A DNA stretch of 64,000 bases from Marinobacter salsuginis (GTDB lineage: Bacteria; Pseudomonadota; Gammaproteobacteria; Pseudomonadales; Oleiphilaceae). This document shows positions 1 through 7,755 of this stretch, in pieces; positions within the stretch are counted from its first letter, which is position 1, and every line of letters begins with the position of its first letter. The stretch spans positions 558,001 through 622,000 of the forward strand of contig NZ_BGZH01000001.1 of assembly GCF_009617755.1 (NCBI RefSeq). Direction: 5' to 3'. The notes beneath the pieces are model-generated. The model was not told the origin of the DNA, ran no database searches, and saw nothing but the letters and a program-made list of their open reading frames with translations. Made by a program: the position numbers and the translations under genes.

Positions 1-1952
1 GCCTGCGCCTTTTTGTCAGCTCCCTCCCGGATTCGATAGCGGCGATCGGCAATCGCCAGGAAGCCGCCAGCCGCCATAAAGAGCGACCCCAGCCAGAGCC
101 AGCGAACCAGTGGTTTGTACTGCAGCCGGATGGCCCAGGCCTCGTCGGTGATGCGTTCACCAATGGCCACGAAGATATCCCGGAACAAACCGGCGTCGAT
201 GTCCGCCTCGGTCATGACGCTCATACCAACGGAGTACTGGCGTTTCTCGGGATGAAGCACGGATACACGCTCACCATCCAACATGACATCGAAAGTGCCA
301 TATTGAGCCGTAAAATTGGGACCCTGGCGGGCACCGATATCCCTGAACACAAATTGATAATCGCCGACGGTCGCGACATCGCCGGGTACCATACGTACGT
401 CACGCTCGATGCCGTAGTTGGAAACCACCGTAGCCCCAGCCATGGTAATTGCCAGACCCAGATGCCCAAGCACCATGCCATAGTAGCTGCGGGACTGCCG
501 CTTGAGGCCGTGAAGGCGACCTTTCCGGGAAGAAGACTTGTCCCACAGATCCCAGAACGTGGCAACGGTTACCCACAGGGCGGAGAAAATGCCCAGGAAC
601 GCCCAGGGCTTGAAGCCCCCGTAGCCAATCAGAACCGCCGTGGTACCCACAATGCTGATTGCCAAGGGCCACAGAAGCTTTCGCGCCAGCCAGCCGCCAT
701 CGGTTTTCTTCCAGCGAGAGAAGATACCGGCGCCCAATAACAGGCCTGTTGCCACCGCCAGGGGGCTGAACGTCAGGTTGAAGAAGGGCTCGCCAATCGA
801 CAGTTTGCCCAGTTCCAGGTAATCAAGCACCAACGGATACAGCGTGCCGACTGCCACCAGAAGCGTAGCGGATACCAGCAACACGTTGTTGAGCAGCAGG
901 AACACTTCCCGAGACAAAGAGCCATACCGGGAGCGGACATGCACCACCGGTGCCCGGAACGCATACAGTGCCAGACTGGCGATCACTGTGACCGCCAACA
1001 GGCCCAACAGGAAAGTGCCCCGCTCCGGATCAGATGCAAAGGCGTGGACCGATGTCAGTACGCCAGACCGGACCAGGAAGGTACCCAGCAGGCTGAGTGC
1101 AAAGGTGACAATGGCCAGCAGCACGGTCCAGCTCTTGAACACACCGCGCTTCTCGGTGACCGCCAGCGAATGCATCAGGGCCGTCCCGGAAAGCCAGGGT
1201 AACAATGAGGCATTCTCGACCGGGTCCCAGAACCACCAGCCACCCCAGCCAAGTTCGTAGTAGGCCCACCAGCTTCCCAGGGCGATACCAAGGGAGAGAA
1301 ACGCCCAGGCAACTGTGGTCCAGGGCCGCGACCAACGTGCCCAGGCGGCATCGAGACGACCGTTAATGAGAGCGGCAATGGCAAAGGCAAAGGCCACAGC
1401 AAAGCCGACGTAGCCCATGTAGAGCATGGGCGGATGGACGATCAGTCCGAAATCCTGGAGCAAGGGGTTCAGATCCGTGCCATCGGCGGGCACATTAGGC
1501 AGCAGACGGTCAAAGGGATTAGAGGTGATAACGATAAACAGCAGGAAGCCGACACAGACCATGCCCAGCACCGACAGCACCTGGGAAATCATCACCGCCG
1601 GCAGGCGACGGCTGAAGATAGCCACCGCCAGAGTCCAGCCCGCCAGCATCAAAATCCAGAGCAGCAGTGAGCCCTCGTGCCCGCCCCATACAGCGCTGAA
1701 CTTGTAATACCAGGGCAACAGGCTGTTGCTGTTATTGGCCACATAGGCCACTGAAAAGTCATCAGTCACAAACGCATGGGTCAGGACGGCAAAGGCAAGC
1801 CCCACAAACACAAACATGCCGGATGCCAGGGGCCTGGCAAAGGCCTGAAGATTGTCCCTGCCGGTCAGGGAACCGGCCAGGGGGACTACGGAAAGGAGCA
1901 CTGCCAACAACAGCGCGAGAATCAGTGCAAGCTGTCCGAGTTCGGGATACAT
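1..1952 (-). CDS. ccmF: CcmF, cytochrome c heme lyase subunit (3' end cut by window edge)
   Basis: Large polytopic inner-membrane protein of the System I cytochrome c maturation pathway; with CcmH it attaches heme from holo-CcmE to apocytochrome CXXCH motifs on the periplasmic side. The frame opens with ATG at 1952 (MYPELGQLALILALL) and stays open to position 3, about 650 codons, close to the usual 640-660 aa, so only the last few residues are likely missing. The tryptophan-rich WWD heme-handling motif is clear (WGGWWFWDPVENASLLPWL, encoded around 1200-1260), and the visible end is charged (ADRRYRIREGADKKAQ). It starts 37 bases after ccmE and belongs to the same minus-strand operon. Identity is very secure; only the stop is unseen. 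Confidence 0.96.
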   Translation of the reverse strand, partial: MYPELGQLALILALLLAVLLSVVPLAGSLTGRDNLQAFARPLASGMFVFVGLAFAVLTHAFVTDDFSVAYVANNSNSLLPWYYKFSAVWGGHEGSLLLWILMLAGWTLAVAIFSRRLPAVMISQVLSVLGMVCVGFLLFIVITSNPFDRLLPNVPADGTDLNPLLQDFGLIVHPPMLYMGYVGFAVAFAFAIAALINGRLDAAWARWSRPWTTVAWAFLSLGIALGSWWAYYELGWGGWWFWDPVENASLLPWLSGTALMHSLAVTEKRGVFKSWTVLLAIVTFALSLLGTFLVRSGVLTSVHAFASDPERGTFLLGLLAVTVIASLALYAFRAPVVHVRSRYGSLSREVFLLLNNVLLVSATLLVAVGTLYPLVLDYLELGKLSIGEPFFNLTFSPLAVATGLLLGAGIFSRWKKTDGGWLARKLLWPLAISIVGTTAVLIGYGGFKPWAFLGIFSALWVTVATFWDLWDKSSSRKGRLHGLKRQSRSYYGMVLGHLGLAITMAGATVVSNYGIERDVRMVPGDVATVGDYQFVFRDIGARQGPNFTAQYGTFDVMLDGERVSVLHPEKRQYSVGMSVMTEADIDAGLFRDIFVAIGERITDEAWAIRLQYKPLVRWLWLGSLFMAAGGFLAIADRRYRIREGADKKAQ

Positions 1953-1989
1953 CAAAGGCCTCCAGAAACCAGGCTGTCAGATAAATTGA

Positions 1990-2460
1990 TTAGTAGGACA
2001 CGGTTTCCGCACTACCACTGGCTTTGTGCTGGCCCTTGGAGGCCTTCTCCAGTGCGTCGGCGACTTCCGGCGGCATATAGTTTTCATCGTGCTTGGCAAG
2101 CACCTGATCGGCCACAAAGCGGCCGTTTTCATCCAGCCGGCCCATGGCAACCACGCCCTGCCCCTCGGCAAACAGATCCGGAAGGATACCGGTGTACTGG
2201 ACCGGCACAGATGCGTTGAAGTCGGTCACCTTGAACTCAACCTTCAGGCTGTCCGGATCACGCCGAACCGAACCCTCCTCGACCATGCCACCGGCCCGGA
2301 TTCTGACATCGACCGGAGCTTCACCGGCAGAAATCTGAGTGGGGTCGTAAAACAGGTTGATATTCTGTCGCAGCGCGTAGGTGGTCAAACCCACGGCAAT
2401 GCCCAGTCCCACCAACAGGAACAGGACAATGGTCAGCCGCTTTTTTCGGATTGGATGCAT
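1990..2460 (-). CDS. ccmE: CcmE, periplasmic heme chaperone
   Basis: 156 aa, normal for the family. CcmE binds heme covalently through a histidine and passes it from the CcmABCD complex to CcmF/H. A short cytoplasmic start ([10 protein letters not shown]) is followed by one membrane anchor at residues 9-29 and a beta-barrel periplasmic domain. The heme-binding segment [12 protein letters not shown] places the covalent His at 124 and the axial-ligand Tyr at 128. The tail after residue 135 is flexible and contains another His. It sits between ccmD and ccmF in the usual order. Confidence 0.97.
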   Translation of the reverse strand: MHPIRKKRLTIVLFLLVGLGIAVGLTTYALRQNINLFYDPTQISAGEAPVDVRIRAGGMVEEGSVRRDPDSLKVEFKVTDFNASVPVQYTGILPDLFAEGQGVVAMGRLDENGRFVADQVLAKHDENYMPPEVADALEKASKGQHKASGSAETVSY

Positions 2461-2474
2461 CAGTCATCTGCCTT

Positions 2475-2705
2475 TCAGTCTTGGGAAACCTTGACGCGGG
2501 TGAAGGACGCTGCCGAAGCCGATGCATCCTGCTGGCCTGCCTGAAACTCATAACCCCGACGGCAGGCCTCAATGGCAGCCTTGCGGCGGCGCAGGGACCA
2601 CACCATGAGGCCAATCATCAGGAGGAAGAAGGCAGCGTAACAGGACCAGACATAGGGCCCGTGACCTTCCATCACCATAAATGCCGAAAAGGAATCAAAT
2701 GCCAT
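2475..2705 (-). CDS. ccmD: CcmD, small heme exporter subunit
   Basis: 76 aa single-span membrane protein. CcmD is needed to release holo-CcmE from the CcmABC transporter. One hydrophobic helix (about residues 18-37, ending in WSLRRRK) is followed by a charged cytoplasmic tail, which is the family pattern; the N-terminal MAFDSFSAFMVMEGHGPYVW is also typical (the E-G-HGPYVW stretch). Assignment rests partly on position between ccmC (3 bases upstream) and ccmE (14 bases downstream), because CcmD proteins are small and poorly conserved. Confidence 0.92.
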   Translation of the reverse strand: MAFDSFSAFMVMEGHGPYVWSCYAAFFLLMIGLMVWSLRRRKAAIEACRRGYEFQAGQQDASASAASFTRVKVSQD

Positions 2706-2708
2706 ACT

Positions 2709-3452
2709 TCAGCCCCTCCCGGCCAACACGTAATCTTTAACCCAGCGCGTTTTCTGCTCGCGTAAGAGAATCTCGGTCTGCATGCGCAAACACGCCAGCC
2801 AGCCGAACAGCAGGTACAGCCCGAGCACAGACAACAGCAACGGGACCCACATCTCTGCCGGCATGGACGGCTTTTCCGTCAGCTTGAACGTCGACGGCTG
2901 GTGTAACGTATTCCACCACTCAACGGAGTATTGGATAATCGGTATATTCACCACCCCGACCAGCACAAGTACCGATACGGCCCGAGCAGCAGATTTTTCG
3001 TCGTTAATCGCCCTGTCCAGCGCAATCACGCCCCCGTACAGGAACAGCAGGATCAGCATCGAGGTCAGTCGGGCGTCCCAAACCCACCAGGTGCCCCAGG
3101 TGGGCTTGCCCCAGACAGCACCGGTGAACAGGGAAAGAAAAGTCAGCACCAGGCCCACCGGAGCGACCGACTTCACGAACACATCGGCCAGTTTCATACG
3201 CCAGACCAGAGTGACAACGGCTGCCACTGCCATCATTACGTAGACAGATTGGGCGAGAAATGCCGTCGGCACGTGAATGAAAATAATCCGGTAGCTGTTG
3301 CCCTGCAGGTAATCCTTGGGCGCAAAGGCCAGCCCCCAGACAATGCCCGCCATCAACAGCAGGATCCCACCCGCCAGCAGCCAGGGCATCAGCCGGGTTG
3401 CAATCCCGAAGAACCATTTGGGAGAACCCAGCTTGTGAAAAAATTGCCACAT
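2709..3452 (-). CDS. ccmC: CcmC, heme exporter / heme-CcmE ligation protein
   Basis: 247 aa inner-membrane protein with six predicted helices. CcmC presents heme to CcmE and is needed for the covalent heme-CcmE bond. The WWD motif typical of the heme-handling protein family is visible as [17 protein letters not shown] near residue 115, with periplasmic histidines on both sides (for example FIHVPTAF). Length fits the family (about 245 aa). Three bases separate its stop from the ccmD start, so the genes are tightly coupled. Confidence 0.97.
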   Translation of the reverse strand: MWQFFHKLGSPKWFFGIATRLMPWLLAGGILLLMAGIVWGLAFAPKDYLQGNSYRIIFIHVPTAFLAQSVYVMMAVAAVVTLVWRMKLADVFVKSVAPVGLVLTFLSLFTGAVWGKPTWGTWWVWDARLTSMLILLFLYGGVIALDRAINDEKSAARAVSVLVLVGVVNIPIIQYSVEWWNTLHQPSTFKLTEKPSMPAEMWVPLLLSVLGLYLLFGWLACLRMQTEILLREQKTRWVKDYVLAGRG

Positions 3453-3483
3453 CAGATGGTCACCGTCCTACCGTTACCTTGTT

Positions 3484-4209
3484 TTACCCGTTAGACAGGC
3501 TGATACGCAGCGCCGCTGCCGATGCGAAGGGCGCCAGAGTCAGCGCCAGCACCAGAAATGCGCCCATCAAAGCGAGATACGCGCCCACGGGAGCGCCCTC
3601 CGCGGCCGAAGCCACTGTTCCCGTGCCAAAGATCAGGACGGGAATGTACAGCGGAATGATCAGCAGGGACAAGAGTACCCCTGCCGACCGTAATCCAAGT
3701 GTCAGTGCCGCGCCGATTGCCCCTATCAGGCTCAACACCGGTGTACCGATCAGCAGCGTTAGACACAAAACTCCGATGGAGTTCCCGTCGAGATGAACCA
3801 TTACGCCCAAAACCGGCGTGAGCACCACCAGTGGCAAGCCTGTTAGCACCCAGTGCGCCGCCGTTTTGGCCAATACCAGCAGAAACAGGGGCTGGGGCTG
3901 AAGCACGAGCTGCTCAAGCGTGCCATCATCGAAATCATGGCGAAACAAATGGTCCAGCGACAACAGCACCGATAGTAATGCCGCCACCCACAGGATACCG
4001 GCTCCGGACTCGCGCAAAAATGCCACTTCCGGACTGACCCCGAGGGGAAAAAGGCTTACAACCATCACGAAAAACAGGAGCGGATTGAGCAGATCCTGGC
4101 GCTGCCGGAAGGCCACCTTCATATCCCGGGCAAACACAGCCTTCATCGCTGCCAGTGCACCGACGCCGTCCTGCTGCAAACTCAGTACCGGCCGGCAATC
4201 AGCATTCAT
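3484..4209 (-). CDS. ccmB: CcmB, heme exporter ABC permease
   Basis: 241 aa permease with six hydrophobic segments, the membrane partner of the CcmA ATPase. I chose the ATG at 4209 because GGAGGT lies 7 bases upstream and because it overlaps the ccmA stop (ATGAATGCTGA), which suggests translational coupling. A longer frame goes up to 4233 and a shorter ATG at 4146 gives 220 aa, nearer the classic length, but 4146 has no ribosome binding site. The mature start contains the usual amphipathic segment FARDMKVAFRQRQDLLNPLL before the first helix. Confidence 0.94.
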   Translation of the reverse strand: MNADCRPVLSLQQDGVGALAAMKAVFARDMKVAFRQRQDLLNPLLFFVMVVSLFPLGVSPEVAFLRESGAGILWVAALLSVLLSLDHLFRHDFDDGTLEQLVLQPQPLFLLVLAKTAAHWVLTGLPLVVLTPVLGVMVHLDGNSIGVLCLTLLIGTPVLSLIGAIGAALTLGLRSAGVLLSLLIIPLYIPVLIFGTGTVASAAEGAPVGAYLALMGAFLVLALTLAPFASAAALRISLSNG

Positions 4210-4837
4210 TGGCCGCACCTCCACCCAGAACAATGCGCTGCATACCGGGCAAATTCAGATCGTGGTGCGTCGTCACAACCACTGCACCTCCCTCGGAGGC
4301 GCGCTGTTGAAGCAGGTTCTCAATGGCGCTGACGCCGGCCGAATCAATGGCGGTAAAGACCTCATCGAGCAACCAGAGAGGCTCATCGGCAATCAACAGG
4401 CGCGCCAGGGCCACCCGCCGTTGCTGACCGGCAGAGAGATTCCGACAGGGCACATCCTGAAACCCCGCCAGACCGGTACCTTCAAGCGCCTGACGCAAAA
4501 CGGGGTCCGGCAGCGGACGCCGCCCCGCCGTCAGTGCCCGGAGATTTTCCAGGGGTGTCAGCAATGGCTTGATGCCTGGACGATGGCCAAGGTACAGGGT
4601 ATTCCGGAGAAACTCCTCCCGCTGAGCTGACCTGGGTTGGCCGCACCAGAAGAGATTGCCGGACCAGGCATCGTTCAGACCGGCCAGCATCCGCAGCAAC
4701 GTGGTCTTTCCAGAGCCGTTCGGCCCCTCGACACGGGTGACCGTACCGGGCAGTATGGAGAACGACAGGTCACGGAACAGGATCCGTTCATCCCGTTCGC
4801 ACTGCAGTTCGACAGCCTGTAATAACGGCTCAGACAT
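4199..4837 (-). CDS. ccmA: CcmA, heme exporter ABC ATPase
   Basis: 212 aa ATP-binding subunit of the CcmABCD complex; ATP hydrolysis releases holo-CcmE from CcmC/CcmD. Walker A is GPNGSGKTT, the ABC signature is LSAGQQRRVALARLL, and Walker B is PLWLLDEVFTAID. A second in-frame ATG nine codons upstream (4864) is possible, but the one at 4837 (MSEPLLQAVELQ) has a GGGGA stretch just before it and gives the family length. It is the first gene of the minus-strand ccm operon and overlaps ccmB by 11 bases. Confidence 0.96.
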   Translation of the reverse strand: MSEPLLQAVELQCERDERILFRDLSFSILPGTVTRVEGPNGSGKTTLLRMLAGLNDAWSGNLFWCGQPRSAQREEFLRNTLYLGHRPGIKPLLTPLENLRALTAGRRPLPDPVLRQALEGTGLAGFQDVPCRNLSAGQQRRVALARLLIADEPLWLLDEVFTAIDSAGVSAIENLLQQRASEGGAVVVTTHHDLNLPGMQRIVLGGGAANEC

Positions 4838-4927
4838 CAGGTCCCCGTAACCAGGACGATGCACGTGAAGACGGCATCGGGTGCATTCGTGACATCGACG
4901 GCCAAGAGCATTGTTCGCGCGTGACCT

Positions 4928-4960
4928 GCCGGCGCGGCGTATTATAACGAAAGCGCCGGC
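4928..4960 (-). promoter_or_regulatory. Possible ccm promoter inside an inverted repeat
   Basis: In the 150-base divergent gap between ccmA and the plus-strand FliK-like gene, GCCGGCGC (4928-4935) is repeated as its exact reverse complement at 4953-4960. The spacer holds a perfect minus-strand -10 box TATAAT (4946-4941). A -35 match at 17 bases is weak (GAGTAA). This may be the ccm promoter with a cruciform or operator-like structure around it; function is inferred only. Confidence 0.35.
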
Positions 4961-4987
4961 GGATTACTCTTGCTCAACATCAAATCA

Positions 4988-6352
4988 ATGACCATGAAAC
5001 TACCCAGCGGACAACAGCCCCCGACACCCCCGGCCCAGCCAGCAACGCAGACTTCCCGGCCGTCGGTCACAACCGAATCGGCCCGGGAGCCCCTGCCGGC
5101 CTCTGCCAGGCAGCTGCTCGACCAACTACAGTTGAAAAACCGGGAAACAACCCTGGCCCGGGTCGCAGAGATCATCAACCGTCAGGGCGGCAACAGCGCA
5201 GACCTTTTGCTGGACATTCGCGGCAAGTCACTTCTTGTCCAGGCCGCCGTTGGCAAGACCGAGCTGGCGACCGGTGACTGGGTAAAGGTAATGCGGGCGG
5301 GCAATGAGCTGCAGCTGATGGGCAAACTGGCGCCCGCGCCGGAGGCCGGGATCGCCCGGGCCCTGGCCCAGCGGCTGCCCTGGCAACAAACCCTGGACGC
5401 AGGCCTGGCAAGGCTGTTGGGCACACTGACACAGGGAGTCCGTCAGGAACCACTGCCAGGCCAACTGCCGTCATCCCAAAGCCCCCAACCTCTTCCGTCG
5501 GCCGCCAGGCAGGCTATTGAACAAATAGTAGCAAGGCTGCCATCGGGGAACAGCCTGACCCCCGGTGCCGGCAACCAGGAAACGACACCGCAGCAGGTCC
5601 GTCAATGGCTTTCTGAGAGCGGCCTTTTCGCCGAGTCCCGTCTGGCCCAGGCACCGTCTGCGCAGTTACCCGATCTGAAACTGGCACTTGGCAGGGTGAT
5701 TTCCGCATTGCTTGCCCACCAGGGGAGCACACCGGAACACTTCAACAGGCTGACCCCTATCTCAACGCCGGAACTCATGCAGGCACCCTTGCAGTTTCCC
5801 CAACCCCTGGCCACACCCCAGCCCCCCGGTAGTGGTGATGCGCCGACCGTGGGCCAGATGCTCCGCCTGCTGGCGGGGATGCTTAACCGGATCACCGTCA
5901 ATCAATTGCACAGCCAGGTACTAACGGCCCGTGGTGGTGGCGAGGCGCCGGGGCCGGCACCTGCTTCCACTCTGGTAATCGATCTGCCCTGGCTGACACC
6001 CCAGAACGAGCCAAGACTGGCTCAGGTTCGGATCGAACAGTACCCTGAAGACAGGGAATCAGAGGGCAGATCCGGGAAAACCACCACGGCCGAGTGGCGT
6101 CTGTCGCTGACCATGGATCTGGATGAGGCTGGGCCGCTGCATTTCGATGTCGCCCTCCGCCAGCAGGCAGTAAGCGCCCGTGTGTGGGCAGAAAAACAGG
6201 CAACCCTGCGCCAGGTGAACCAGGAACTGCCCGCATTGCGCCAGAGCCTGACCGACCTCGGCCTGGAAGTGACCGACCTGGACTGCCGCCGCGGGACGCC
6301 CCAGAGCAGCGCCACCCGACTCGAACACAGACTGGTGGATACACGAGCATGA
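4988..6352 (+). CDS. FliK-like protein with C-terminal hook-length-control domain (second FliK paralogue)
   Basis: 454 aa from the ATG at 4988; a TTG at 4970 and an ATG at 4994 are alternatives, and none has a strong ribosome binding site. The first 70 residues and much of the middle are low-complexity Pro/Gln/Ala/Ser. The last 110 residues resemble the FliK C-terminal domain: a beta-rich stretch (EWRLSLTMDLDEAGPLHFDV), then a helix pair (LRQVNQELPALRQSLTDLGL). This domain in true FliK contacts the FlhB C-terminal domain to stop hook export. The classic fliK is at 33.5-34.6 kb, so this is a paralogue. Its stop overlaps the next gene, an FlhB-C protein, by four bases (ATGA), which strongly suggests a functional pair. 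Confidence 0.8.
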   Translation: MTMKLPSGQQPPTPPAQPATQTSRPSVTTESAREPLPASARQLLDQLQLKNRETTLARVAEIINRQGGNSADLLLDIRGKSLLVQAAVGKTELATGDWVKVMRAGNELQLMGKLAPAPEAGIARALAQRLPWQQTLDAGLARLLGTLTQGVRQEPLPGQLPSSQSPQPLPSAARQAIEQIVARLPSGNSLTPGAGNQETTPQQVRQWLSESGLFAESRLAQAPSAQLPDLKLALGRVISALLAHQGSTPEHFNRLTPISTPELMQAPLQFPQPLATPQPPGSGDAPTVGQMLRLLAGMLNRITVNQLHSQVLTARGGGEAPGPAPASTLVIDLPWLTPQNEPRLAQVRIEQYPEDRESEGRSGKTTTAEWRLSLTMDLDEAGPLHFDVALRQQAVSARVWAEKQATLRQVNQELPALRQSLTDLGLEVTDLDCRRGTPQSSATRLEHRLVDTRA

Positions 6353-6666
6353 CAACAGAGACAGAACACCCGGGCAGAGCCGCGGTTGCACTTAAATACG
6401 ATGGCGAAAAAGCGCCCACCATCAGCGCCACCGGTACCCACGAACTGGCCGAGGAAATCATCCGCATTGCCCGGGAGCACAATGTGCCTCTCTACGAAAA
6501 CGCGGAGCTGGCCAGCATTCTGGCGCGCCTGTCACTGAACGAGGAAATTCCCGAGTCGCTGTACCGGGTGATCGCGGAAATCCTGGCGTTTGCTTTCCAT
6601 ATTCGCGGGCTGACTCCCGAGGACCGCAAACCCGGTACGCCAACGGTCGACTCAGTGAATGAGTGA
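6349..6666 (+). CDS. Stand-alone FlhB C-terminal-domain protein (EscU/YscU/FlhB switch family)
   Basis: 105 aa, starting at ATG 6349 inside the FliK-like stop. It aligns by eye with the part of FlhB (27.8-29.0 kb) after the NPTH cleavage site: here AAVALKYDGEKAPTISATG, there AVALKYDQKEMAAPIVVAKG; then ELAEEIIRIAREHNVPLYEN against EVAFKIMEIARENKVEILRT. It has neither the FlhB membrane domain nor an NPTH site, so it looks like a pre-cut FlhB-CC fragment. Small FlhB-C proteins of this type occur in other bacteria and can act as soluble export-gate partners. Its 3' end overlaps the convergent MoxR gene by 15 bases. Confidence 0.85.
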   Translation: MTTETEHPGRAAVALKYDGEKAPTISATGTHELAEEIIRIAREHNVPLYENAELASILARLSLNEEIPESLYRVIAEILAFAFHIRGLTPEDRKPGTPTVDSVNE

Positions 6667-7755
6667 GCGCAGCGCCCAGGCCTGCTGCCAGTTGTCACCC
6701 CGTCTGGGCGCCACTGTTGTTTCAAAGTAATGGCGCAGCCTGCGCCGGTCTTCAGGCTGGTCCTTGAGTGCGGAGCCGACGATGTGATGCATCAACTGCT
6801 CGACCGTGATGCTGCCCCCACCGTAATACCAGGCATTGAGACTCGCCGCGTGGGCGACCGATACGGCTTCCGCAGTCGACAGCGCCGAGCCGGCGAGGCG
6901 ATCGGTACTGCGTCCGTCCAGGGTCTGACCATTGCGTAACTCGTGGAACATGGTCACGAGAATCTCAATGACCGACTCCTCCAGCGCCACCTCAATTCCG
7001 GCCCGACCATTAGCCCTGCGAACCTCCCGCAGAACGACATCCATTTCGTCGGCCAGGTTTCGGATCGGCCTGATTTCCTCAAAGTCCATCCGCCGTTTCA
7101 ACGCGGCACTCATGCGGTGAACACCCTCATCGATGCTGTTGGACGTGGCGATCACGTTGAAACCTTCCCGCGCGAGTACCACGCCGTCATCACCTGCCAG
7201 CTCGGGAATCACCACCACCCTGTCGGAAAGAACCGACAACAGCGCGTCCTGAAGCGCCTGGGGGCAGCGGGCAATCTCTTCAAACCGAACCAATCGCCCC
7301 TCTATCATGCCCCGCAGCAAGGGGCTGGGCACCAATGCTTTCAGACAGGGACCATCGGTACGCAGCACCGCCTCGTTCCAGCTGTACAGCAGTTGTCCCA
7401 CACTGTTCACCGCCCCGCCCTGCAGGGTCAGTGTAGAGTTCCCCGAAATGCCGGCGGCCAGTAATTCCGACAACCAGGATTTGGCCGTGCCGGGCTCGCC
7501 CACCAGAAGGCAGCCGCGGCTGGTACACAGGGAAATGATGATCCGGACCACCATGGCCCGGTCGGCAACGAATTTCCGCTCAATGCCGAGCTTTTCATCC
7601 CCCATCACGAACTTTTCCACCGCCCGGGGAGACATTAACCAGCCGGGTGGCACCGGACCATGATCCTGGCCTCTGAGCTTGTCCAGCTCAGCCCCATAGA
7701 CCACTTCCACGGGTTCCCGTTGGGCCGCCTTGTTAACCGATTGCTTGTTGCTCAT
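6652..7755 (-). CDS. MoxR-type AAA+ ATPase, orphan
   Basis: 367 aa. Walker A is GEPGTAKS (about residue 88), Walker B is VRFEEIARCPQ with the acidic residues shifted as in many MoxR proteins, sensor 1 is NVIATSN, and the arginine-finger region is SAALKRRMDFEEI. The overall pattern (PPGWLMSPRAVEKFVMG before the AAA core, LSTAEAVSVAHAA in the lid) is that of the MoxR subgroup I know from operons with VWA and DUF5682 proteins, but neither is visible here. The start overlaps the PCMT-GspE stop by four bases (ATGA), so it is translationally coupled to that gene. Substrate and role are unknown; MoxR proteins usually act as chaperones for metal insertion or complex assembly. Confidence 0.85.
   Translation of the reverse strand: MSNKQSVNKAAQREPVEVVYGAELDKLRGQDHGPVPPGWLMSPRAVEKFVMGDEKLGIERKFVADRAMVVRIIISLCTSRGCLLVGEPGTAKSWLSELLAAGISGNSTLTLQGGAVNSVGQLLYSWNEAVLRTDGPCLKALVPSPLLRGMIEGRLVRFEEIARCPQALQDALLSVLSDRVVVIPELAGDDGVVLAREGFNVIATSNSIDEGVHRMSAALKRRMDFEEIRPIRNLADEMDVVLREVRRANGRAGIEVALEESVIEILVTMFHELRNGQTLDGRSTDRLAGSALSTAEAVSVAHAASLNAWYYGGGSITVEQLMHHIVGSALKDQPEDRRRLRHYFETTVAPRRGDNWQQAWALRSLIH

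Noticed and set aside
1..1952. Frameshift in ccmF, because the gene is not closed
   Set aside because: The frame is open from ATG 1952 to the window edge with no interruption; it is cut by the edge, not broken.
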